A stretch of DNA of 64,000 nt from Variovorax flavidus (GTDB lineage Bacteria; Pseudomonadota; Gammaproteobacteria; Burkholderiales; Burkholderiaceae_C), in assembly GCF_030317145.1 (NCBI RefSeq), contig NZ_JASZYE010000003.1:558001-622000 (forward strand), read 5' to 3'. The notes below the pieces were generated by a model. It did no database searches, was not told where the DNA came from, and saw nothing but the letters and a program-made list of their open reading frames with translations. Below are positions 18,079 through 25,784 of the stretch, piece by piece; within the stretch, counting starts at the first letter, position 1; the number at the start of each line of letters is the position of its first letter. Position numbers and translations under genes: made by a program.

Positions 18079-19578
18079 TCAGGACGACGACTGGCTTTGC
18101 GATTGCACGGATTCGCGCGGCTTGGCGCTGCGGTCCGCCTCGAGGATCCAGGTGTCCTTGGTGCCGCCGCCCTGCGACGAGTTGACGACCAGCGATCCCT
18201 CCTTGAGCGCGACGCGGGTGAGGCCGCCCGGCACCATCTGGACTTCCTTGGCCGACAGCACGAAAGGCCGCAGGTCGATATGGCGCGGCGCGATGCCGGC
18301 ATCCACGAAGGTCGGCGAGGTGGAGAGGCTCAGCGTCGGCTGCGCGATGTAGCCGTCGGGCTTGGCGAGCACGGCCTTCTTGAAGTCCTCGATCTCGGCC
18401 TGGGTGGCGGCCGGGCCGATGAGCATGCCGTAGCCGCCGGCGCCATGCACTTCCTTGACGACCAGGTCCTTCATGTTGGCGAGCGTGTAGTCGAGTTCGT
18501 CCTTGTTGCGGCACATGTAGGTGGGCACGTTCTTGAGGATGGGCTTCTCGCCGAGGTAGAACTCGATCATCTTCGGCACGTAGGGGTAGATCGACTTGTC
18601 GTCCGCGACGCCGGTGCCGACGGCATTGCAGATGACGACGTTGCCCTCGCGGTAGGCGCGCATCAGGCCCGCGGTGCCGAGCGTAGAAGTCGGACGGAAG
18701 ACCTCGGGGTCGAGGAAGTCGTCGTCGACGCGGCGGTAGATGACGTCCACACGCTTGGGGCCGCGCGTGGTGCGCATGTAGACGAAGTCGTCCTTGACGA
18801 AGAGATCCTGCCCTTCGACCAACTCCACGCCCATCTGCTGCGCGAGGAAGGCGTGCTCGAAGTAGGCGCTGTTGTACATGCCGGGGGTGAGCACGACGAC
18901 GGTGGGCTCGGCGGTGGCCGGCGGCGCGGAGGCGCGCAGGGTTTCGAGCAACAGGTCGGGATAGTGCGCGACGGGTGCGATGCGGTTCTGGCTGAAAAGC
19001 TCGGGAAAGAGCCGCATCATCATCTTGCGGTTCTCCAGCATGTAGCTCACGCCGCTGGGCACGCGCAGGTTGTCTTCCAGCACGTAGTACTCGCCGTTGC
19101 CGCTCGCGTCCGGTGCCCGGACGATGTCGATGCCGGCAATGTGCGAGTAGACGTCGTTGGGCACCTTCACGCCGACCATTTCGGGCCGGTATTGAGCGTT
19201 GTTCAGGATCTGCTCGGCCGGAATGACGCCGGCCTTGATGATTTCCTGGCCGTGGTAGACGTCATGGATGAAGCGGTTGAGCGCCGTCACGCGCTGCACC
19301 AGGCCCTTTTCCATCGAGGCCCATTCGTGCGCCGGGATGATGCGGGGCAACAGGTCGAAGGGGATCAGCCGCTCGGTGCCGGAGCCGTCCTCGTCCTTCG
19401 CACCGTAGACGGCAAAAGTGATGCCGACCCGGCGGAAGATCATTTCCGCCTCCTCGCGCCGCGATCGCATCACCTCGCCGGGTTGCTTCGCAAGCCATTG
19501 GTCGTAGCGTCTGTAGTGGCTTCGGACCGCTGCGCCGTTGTAGGGCAGCTGCTCATACATCTCATCGAATTTGTGCAT
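18079..19578 (-). CDS. Circularly permuted ATP-grasp amidoligase (COG2308 type)
   Basis: A protein of 499 aa from the ATG at 19578; an ATG at 19602 would add eight residues but has no ribosome-binding site, while AAGGAG precedes 19578 at a longish 12-bp spacing. It matches the circularly permuted type 2 ATP-grasp family: MHKFDEMYEQLPYNG at the start, EYYVLEDNLRVPSGVSYMLENR, TPGMYNSAYFEHAFLAQQMG and LVVKEVHGAGGYGMLIGP. Predicted to form amide or peptide bonds using ATP; the substrate is unknown. The last residues are Ser/Gln only (QSQSQSSS). Operon with the alpha-E gene. Confidence 0.85.
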   Translation of the reverse strand: MHKFDEMYEQLPYNGAAVRSHYRRYDQWLAKQPGEVMRSRREEAEMIFRRVGITFAVYGAKDEDGSGTERLIPFDLLPRIIPAHEWASMEKGLVQRVTALNRFIHDVYHGQEIIKAGVIPAEQILNNAQYRPEMVGVKVPNDVYSHIAGIDIVRAPDASGNGEYYVLEDNLRVPSGVSYMLENRKMMMRLFPELFSQNRIAPVAHYPDLLLETLRASAPPATAEPTVVVLTPGMYNSAYFEHAFLAQQMGVELVEGQDLFVKDDFVYMRTTRGPKRVDVIYRRVDDDFLDPEVFRPTSTLGTAGLMRAYREGNVVICNAVGTGVADDKSIYPYVPKMIEFYLGEKPILKNVPTYMCRNKDELDYTLANMKDLVVKEVHGAGGYGMLIGPAATQAEIEDFKKAVLAKPDGYIAQPTLSLSTSPTFVDAGIAPRHIDLRPFVLSAKEVQMVPGGLTRVALKEGSLVVNSSQGGGTKDTWILEADRSAKPRESVQSQSQSSS

Positions 19579-19614
19579 GGGACGACCAATCTCCTTGGGC
19601 ATAGCTTAGCAAGT

Positions 19615-22029
19615 TCAAGGCCAAATACCGCCGGAAAGCTGCGGCATTTCGTGGTGCCAGTAGCGGCGTGCCTGCTGCCGCAGGCACCCTACCGTGCCCG
19701 GGGCCATGCTCGACCACGACGCCGCGCCGCAATGCGGGGTGTCGGTCAGCGCTATGCCGCGCTCGACATAGCGTCCGACCACCTCCGGCGCGGGATGTCC
19801 GAATCGGTTCCGATAGCCGGCCTGGACGAGCGCGACGCGCGGGCGGACGGCATCGAGCAGCAGATCGCTCGACGAGGTCTTGCTCCCGTGGTGCGGCACG
19901 AGGAGCAGGTCGGCGCGCAAGTCGGGCGTGCGCGCGACCAGCGCAGCCTCTTGCAGACGCTCGATGTCACCGGCCAGGAGTGCCGATGCCCGCCCGTTGG
20001 TGATTCGAAGAACGCAAGAGATCGCATTGGGCTTGGTGAAGGTCCGGTAGTCGGACGCAGCCGGTTGAAGCACCTCGAAGACCACACCGTCCCAGGTCCA
20101 GCGCTGGCCTGTCTCGCAGCGTCGGGCTGTGCGGAGCGCCTGCAGCGGATGCCCCGCCTCGATCGAACTCAGCAGCTCGGCCTGCGGCTGCATGGTCAGC
20201 ACCGCGGACGCCCCGCCGGTGTGATCGCTGTCGCGATGGCTCAGCACGACGGTATCGAGCCGTTCGCCGAAGGCCCGCAGCAAAGGCACCAGCACACGCT
20301 GGCCCGCGTCGCTCTCCAGGCTGTAGCGCGGCCCGGCGTCGTAGAGCAGGCTGTGCGTGGCCGTACGCACCAGCACGGCATTGCCCTGCCCGATATCGGC
20401 AGCCAGAAGCTCGAATTCGCCCGTGGACGGACGTGGCGCCTGCCAGAGCAGCGCCGGCAGCAGCATGGGCAGGCCCAGCACGCGCATGGACCAGGGCAGG
20501 CGCATGGCGAGCAGGACGCCGCCCGCCACGCCCGCGACCGCCATCCACAGCGGGGGCGCGGGCATCGACAAGGTGGCGAACGGCAGGCGTGCGAGCCATT
20601 GCAGGAGCAGCGACAAGACCTGCACCGTCCAGGCGGCAACGTCCCACAGCAGAGGCAAGACGGCGCCAAGCATCGCCAACGGCGTCACGACAACGGTGAC
20701 CCAGGGAATCGCGACCACGTTCGCCAGCATGCCGATGGCCGAGATCTGCTGGAACAACAGCAGCGTGAGCGGTGTCAGCGCCAGCGTGACCACCCATTGC
20801 TCCCGCCAGACGCGGACCAGCCGGCTGGCGACGCCGGAACGATCGCCTTGCGGCTCCCTGGCGTCCGCGGCGAAAAGAACCCCGACCGCGACGAAACTCA
20901 GCCAGAAGCCGGGCTGCAGCATAGCCCAAGGGTCGAGCGCCACCACGACAGCGCAGGCACAGAGCCAGACATGAGGCCAAGGCCAGCGCCGGCCAGTCAG
21001 ACGCAGCAACGCGACGGCACCCAGCATCCACACCGTTCGCTGGGAGGGCAAGCCCCAGCCGCTGAATGCGGCATAGAGCGTGGCGAGCAGCACGCCGCCG
21101 ACCAGGCCCGCATGCTGCGCCGGCCAACGGAGCATCAAGCTGCCGCTGCGCCGCCAGAGCGTCTCGACCGCCAGCGCGGCCAGCCAGGCGAACATCGTGA
21201 TGTGAAGGCCCGAGATGGCCATCAGGTGGGCGACCCCTGTCGCGCGGAAGACATCCCAATCCGCTCGTTCGATCGCGTTCTGGTCACCGGTGACCAGCGC
21301 CGCGATCACCCCGGCCGGTCGTGGATCCGTCACGCGCTCGAACACGGCATCACGTACCGCCTCGCGCAGGCGCTCGATCGGGTGGTGAAAGGTGACCGCG
21401 ATGCGTTCGGGACGTGGGTCGCGGGCGCCGGTGCGTACATAGCCGGTCGCGTGCACGCCCTGCTCCCACAGGCGAAGTTCCTGGTCGAAGCCATGCGGAT
21501 TGAGATGGCCGTGCGGCGCCCTGAGCCGCACCGTCATGCGCCAGCGTTCGCCGGCGTGCACCGATCCGGGTGGATCGCCCCCACCGGCTCGACCCCAGAG
21601 CCCTGAGCCTTCGGCGTACCAGCCCAGCGAAATGCGCCCGGGCACGTTCGGTAGATCGGCTGATTCGACTTCGAATACGAAGCGCACCATGCCGTCGCCG
21701 CGCTGCGGCATCTGTGCAACGACCCCGACCACCTGCACGTCCCGGCCTTCGAGCGCCGGCGGCAGCGCGCCACCGGCATAGGCCGTGGCGCGCCAGCCTG
21801 CCAGACCTGCGCCGCCGATCGCACCCAGGAGCAGCGCCATCGGCAAGAGGCCTCGCCCGAGTCGTCGCGACGAGAGCAACGCCAGCCAAGCGGCCAGCGC
21901 ACCGGTCGTCAAGCCAGCATAGGCAACCCAGTTCCACAGCACCGGCTGCTGCACCTGAAGCGCGGCGCCCAGCACGGAGCCGGCCATCGCGGCAAAAACG
22001 GTCAGGCCGCGCGCTTTCCCGCCCGGCAT
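19615..22029 (-). CDS. comEC: ComEC/Rec2 DNA uptake channel protein
   Basis: An 804-aa inner-membrane protein, counting from the ATG at 22029 behind GGGGAG; the open frame extends 51 codons further but without support. The N-terminal part has membrane spans and an OB-like soluble segment. The central Competence domain (about 230-500) contains GVAHLMAISGLHITMFAWLAA, the most conserved ComEC motif. The C-terminal metallo-beta-lactamase domain holds DIGQGNAVLVRT and SHRDSDHTGG. It moves single-stranded DNA into the cytoplasm during natural transformation, and the C-terminal domain is thought to degrade one strand. It sits between the two ATP-grasp operons and is divergent from the second. Confidence 0.9.
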   Translation of the reverse strand: MPGGKARGLTVFAAMAGSVLGAALQVQQPVLWNWVAYAGLTTGALAAWLALLSSRRLGRGLLPMALLLGAIGGAGLAGWRATAYAGGALPPALEGRDVQVVGVVAQMPQRGDGMVRFVFEVESADLPNVPGRISLGWYAEGSGLWGRAGGGDPPGSVHAGERWRMTVRLRAPHGHLNPHGFDQELRLWEQGVHATGYVRTGARDPRPERIAVTFHHPIERLREAVRDAVFERVTDPRPAGVIAALVTGDQNAIERADWDVFRATGVAHLMAISGLHITMFAWLAALAVETLWRRSGSLMLRWPAQHAGLVGGVLLATLYAAFSGWGLPSQRTVWMLGAVALLRLTGRRWPWPHVWLCACAVVVALDPWAMLQPGFWLSFVAVGVLFAADAREPQGDRSGVASRLVRVWREQWVVTLALTPLTLLLFQQISAIGMLANVVAIPWVTVVVTPLAMLGAVLPLLWDVAAWTVQVLSLLLQWLARLPFATLSMPAPPLWMAVAGVAGGVLLAMRLPWSMRVLGLPMLLPALLWQAPRPSTGEFELLAADIGQGNAVLVRTATHSLLYDAGPRYSLESDAGQRVLVPLLRAFGERLDTVVLSHRDSDHTGGASAVLTMQPQAELLSSIEAGHPLQALRTARRCETGQRWTWDGVVFEVLQPAASDYRTFTKPNAISCVLRITNGRASALLAGDIERLQEAALVARTPDLRADLLLVPHHGSKTSSSDLLLDAVRPRVALVQAGYRNRFGHPAPEVVGRYVERGIALTDTPHCGAASWSSMAPGTVGCLRQQARRYWHHEMPQLSGGIWP

Positions 22030-22150
22030 CACGAGACTACTCCCCGTCGCATGCAAATCACTCCCTGGCACCGCTCTATGGCGCGCTATTTGCTTTCTGT
22101 GTCGGCTAGTATGCGTCTCACCCGAGGCACGCTCGACGCACTGAGAACCA

Positions 22151-25100
22151 ATGTCCATCCACGCCGCCCTCCACCACGTCACTCACTACAAGTACGACCG
22201 TCCGGTGCAACTAGGGCCTCAGGTGATCCGCCTGCGTCCTGCGCCGCATTGCCGGAGCAACGTGATCTCCTATTCGCTGCGCGTCGAGCCCGAGCAGCAC
22301 TTCATCAACTGGCAGCAGGATCCGTTCTCGAACTACCTCGCCCGGCTGGTGTTTCCAGAGAAGACGCGCGAGTTCAAGGTCACCGTCGACCTCGTGGTCG
22401 AGATGGCGGTCTACAACCCCTTCGACTTCTTCCTCGAGCCGCAGGCCGAGACCTTCCCCTTCAAGTACACCGAGTCCCAGGCGCAGGAACTCGCCCCCTA
22501 TCTCGTGGCCGACGAAGCCACGCCGCTGGTGCAGGCCTATCTGGAGAAGATCGACCGCAAGGAACAGCGGACCATCGACTTCCTGGTCGGCATCAACCAG
22601 CAGGTACAGAAGGACGTCAACTACCTGATCCGCATGGAGCCCGGCGTGCAGACGCCGGAAGAAACGCTCACCAACGGCTCCGGCTCATGCCGCGACTCCG
22701 GCTGGCTGCTGGTGCAACTGCTGCGCCATTGCGGTCTGGCGGCGCGGTTCGTGTCGGGCTACCTCATCCAGCTCACGCCCGACGTGAAGGCGCTCGACGG
22801 CCCGAGCGGCACCACTGTGGACTTCACCGACCTGCATGCCTGGTGCGAGGTCTTCCTGCCTGGCGCGGGCTGGATCGGACTCGACGCCACCTCCGGCCTG
22901 CTGGCCGGCGAGGGCCATATCCCGCTGGCTTGCACGCCGACGCCATCAAGCGCCGCCCCGATCGAAGGCGTGGTGGACGACGCCGAAGTCAAGTTCGGCC
23001 ACGAGATGAAGGTCACGCGCATCCACGAATCGCCGCGCGTCACCAAGCCCTACACCGAGGAACAATGGACCGAAGTCCTGGCGCTCGGCGACGCGGTCGA
23101 CAAGCGCCTGAAGGCCGGCGATGTGCGCCTCACGATGGGCGGTGAGCCAACCTACGTGGCCACCAGCGACCGCGACGCGCCCGAATGGAACACCGACGCG
23201 CTGGGCCCCACCAAGCGCGGCTACGCCACCGAACTCGTGCACAAGCTGCGCGCCGAATACGGACAAGGCGGTTTCCTGCACTTCGGGCAAGGCAAGTGGT
23301 ATCCGGGTGAGCAATTGCCGCGATGGGCGCTGTCGATCTTCTGGCGCGCCGACGGCGAGACGCTCTGGCACAACCCCGCGCTCTTCGCCGACGAACGCAA
23401 CCCCACCCACTACACGAGCGAAGACGCGCGCCGCTTCACCACCGTGCTCGCGCATCGGCTCGGCCTGACCGAGCGCTACATCCAGCCGGGCTACGAGGAC
23501 GTCTACTACTACCTCTGGCGCGAACGCCGGCTGCCGGTGAATGTCGACCCCTTCGAATCGAAGCTCGACGACGAGATGGAGCGGGTGCGCCTGCGCCGCG
23601 TGTTCACGCAGAAGCTCGACGCCGTGATCGGCTACATGCTGCCCATCGAGGCCGCGAACGCCGACACCGACGCGCCCGCGCTGAAGGGCCCCGGCTGGAA
23701 GACCGGCCCCTGGTTCCTGCGCGACGACCGGATGTACCTGATCCCCGGCGATTCGCCGATGGGCTATCGCCTTCCGCTCGACTCGCAGCCTTGGGCCAGC
23801 AAGGGCGACTACCCCTACCTCGTCGAACGCGACCCGACCGCGCCGCGCGGCAGCCTGCCCACGGGCGCGGACTACCGTGCCCGCTACGCGGGTCCGCCGG
23901 CCGGTCCGCAGGCCGATCGAAGCGCGGTGCCCTATGCCTTTGGCGCGCCGCAGGCAGCCCCCGCCGCCGTGCGGCTGCAGACGCCCGGTGCAGATGCGGG
24001 CGACACGACGGACGCGGCATCCGACGACCCCACCACGCCCCGCATGCCAAGGCGTGGCGAATCGGCCCACTGGGTCACGCGCACCGCGTTGTGCGTCGAG
24101 GTGCGCGATCCGCGTCGCGCCAACGGCCCGGCCGCCGAAAAGCTCGGTAGCGCCTCGGGCGTGCTCTATGTCTTCATGCCGCCCCTGGCGCGGCTGGAGG
24201 ACTACCTGGATCTCGTCGCCGCAGTCGAAGCCACGGCCGAACAACTCGGCGTGCAGATCGTGATGGAGGGCTACCCGCCCCCGCGCGATCCCCGCCTCAA
24301 GATGCTGCAGGTGACGCCCGACCCGGGCGTGATCGAAGTCAACATCCACCCGGCGCACAACTGGCGCGAACTGGTCGACCACACCGAGTTCCTCTACAAC
24401 GCCGCCTTCGAGACGCGCCTGTCGGCCGAGAAGTTCATGACCGACGGCCGCCACACCGGCACCGGCGGGGGCAACCACTTCGTGCTCGGCGGCGCCGTGC
24501 CGACCGACAGCCCCTTCCTGCGCCGGCCCGAATTGCTTGCGAGCCTCCTGCTGTACTGGCACAACCATCCGTCGTTGAGCTACCTGTTCTCGGGCATGTT
24601 CATCGGCCCGACCAGCCAGGCGCCGCGCGTCGACGAGGCGCGCAACGACCAGGTCTACGAACTGGAAATTGCGCTCAAGGAAATCGCCCGCAACCGCGAG
24701 ATCTACGGCCAGAACATGCCCGCATGGCTCGTGGACCGCACGCTGCGCAACATCCTGGTCGACGTCACCGGCAACACCCACCGCAGCGAGTTCTGCATCG
24801 ACAAGCTCTATTCGCCCGACTCCAGCACCGGCCGCCTCGGCCTGCTGGAATTGCGCGCCTTCGAGATGCCGCCGCATGCGCGCATGAGCATCGCTCAGCA
24901 ACTGCTGCTGCGCGCCTTCGTCGCGCGCTTCTGGGACGAGCCGTACAAGGCGCCCGCCACCCGCTGGGGAACCGAACTGCACGACCGCTTCCTGCTGCCG
25001 ACCTTCGTGAAGATGGACTTCGACGACGTCATCAGCGAAATGCGGCAAGCCGGCTTCGCCTTCGACCCGAACTGGTTCGCGCCGCATTTCGAGTTCCGCT

Positions 25101-25648
25101 TCCCGCTGGTCGGGCAGGTGCAGGCGATGGGCATCGAGCTATCGCTGCGCAATGCGCTCGAACCGTGGCATGTGATGGGCGAGGAAGGCTCGGCCGGCGG
25201 CACGGTGCGCTATGTCGACTCCTCCCTCGAACGCATCGAGGTGCGCGTCACCGGCCTGAACGAAAGCCGGCACGTCATCACCGTCAACGGCAAGGTGCTG
25301 CCGCTGCAGCCCACAGGCACGGTCGGCGAGTTCGTAGCCGGCGTGCGCTACAAGGCCTGGAACCCGCCTTCGGCGCTGCATCCGAGCATCGGCGCGCATG
25401 CGCCGCTGACCTTTGACCTGGTCGACACCTGGATGAAGCGCTCGCTGGGCGGCTGCCAGTACTTCGTCGCGCATCCGGGCGGGCGGAACTACGACACCTT
25501 CCCTGTCAACGCCTACGAGGCCGAGAGCCGGCGCCATTCGCGCTTCTCGCGCATGGGCCATACGCCGGGACTGATGAGTACGCCGCCGGCGACCATCGAG
25601 CTGGCCGGAAGCCGCGAGTTCCCCTTCACGCTCGACCTGCGCCGCTAG
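22151..25648 (+). CDS. Transglutaminase-like protein with DUF2126
   Basis: A 1165-aa cytoplasmic protein. Residues 1-100 are the bacterial transglutaminase N-terminal beta domain (MSIHAALHHVTHYKYDRPV). The cysteine-protease-like core has Cys180 in GSGSCRDSG, His229 in DLHAWCEV and Asp245 in GLDATSGL, a complete triad. From about residue 290 the DUF2126 region fills the rest, with TMGGEPTYV, TGTGGGNHFVLGG and a long conserved tail. Such proteins accompany circularly permuted ATP-grasp/alpha-E genes and are predicted to cut or remodel the peptides those make. First gene of a five-gene plus-strand run. No substrate is known. Confidence 0.85.
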   Translation: MSIHAALHHVTHYKYDRPVQLGPQVIRLRPAPHCRSNVISYSLRVEPEQHFINWQQDPFSNYLARLVFPEKTREFKVTVDLVVEMAVYNPFDFFLEPQAETFPFKYTESQAQELAPYLVADEATPLVQAYLEKIDRKEQRTIDFLVGINQQVQKDVNYLIRMEPGVQTPEETLTNGSGSCRDSGWLLVQLLRHCGLAARFVSGYLIQLTPDVKALDGPSGTTVDFTDLHAWCEVFLPGAGWIGLDATSGLLAGEGHIPLACTPTPSSAAPIEGVVDDAEVKFGHEMKVTRIHESPRVTKPYTEEQWTEVLALGDAVDKRLKAGDVRLTMGGEPTYVATSDRDAPEWNTDALGPTKRGYATELVHKLRAEYGQGGFLHFGQGKWYPGEQLPRWALSIFWRADGETLWHNPALFADERNPTHYTSEDARRFTTVLAHRLGLTERYIQPGYEDVYYYLWRERRLPVNVDPFESKLDDEMERVRLRRVFTQKLDAVIGYMLPIEAANADTDAPALKGPGWKTGPWFLRDDRMYLIPGDSPMGYRLPLDSQPWASKGDYPYLVERDPTAPRGSLPTGADYRARYAGPPAGPQADRSAVPYAFGAPQAAPAAVRLQTPGADAGDTTDAASDDPTTPRMPRRGESAHWVTRTALCVEVRDPRRANGPAAEKLGSASGVLYVFMPPLARLEDYLDLVAAVEATAEQLGVQIVMEGYPPPRDPRLKMLQVTPDPGVIEVNIHPAHNWRELVDHTEFLYNAAFETRLSAEKFMTDGRHTGTGGGNHFVLGGAVPTDSPFLRRPELLASLLLYWHNHPSLSYLFSGMFIGPTSQAPRVDEARNDQVYELEIALKEIARNREIYGQNMPAWLVDRTLRNILVDVTGNTHRSEFCIDKLYSPDSSTGRLGLLELRAFEMPPHARMSIAQQLLLRAFVARFWDEPYKAPATRWGTELHDRFLLPTFVKMDFDDVISEMRQAGFAFDPNWFAPHFEFRFPLVGQVQAMGIELSLRNALEPWHVMGEEGSAGGTVRYVDSSLERIEVRVTGLNESRHVITVNGKVLPLQPTGTVGEFVAGVRYKAWNPPSALHPSIGAHAPLTFDLVDTWMKRSLGGCQYFVAHPGGRNYDTFPVNAYEAESRRHSRFSRMGHTPGLMSTPPATIELAGSREFPFTLDLRR

Positions 25649-25654
25649 ACCATG

Positions 25655-25735
25655 AATACCGCGGAACCGGCTTCGCCGGGCCGCCGGTATGGCCCCCGGC
25701 CGGGGGTGGGTGGGCACACGAAGTCGGCAAGCCTG
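25655..25735. repeat. Palindromic intergenic element, REP-like
   Basis: The gap between the DUF2126 gene and the fused ATP-grasp gene contains nested inverted repeats: GGC-TTC-GCC (within 25655-25680) and a perfect 14-bp palindrome CCCCCGGCCGGGGG at 25693-25706, followed by a conserved-looking tail to about 25735. It resembles dispersed palindromic elements of GC-rich proteobacteria. No second copy was found in this window. Confidence 0.4.
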
Positions 25736-25784
25736 GGGGCAAGTCCTGCTTCAGCAGTGTGACAATCGGCGCACCGTGGACCCA

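Noticed and set aside
18097..21606. 1169-aa plus-strand open frame
   Set aside because: It runs antisense through the ATP-grasp gene and comEC, both of which have clear motifs. Long antisense frames are common in this GC-rich DNA.
22946..25087. 713-aa minus-strand open frame
   Set aside because: Antisense to the transglutaminase/DUF2126 gene, with Arg/Val/His-rich composition and no domain.
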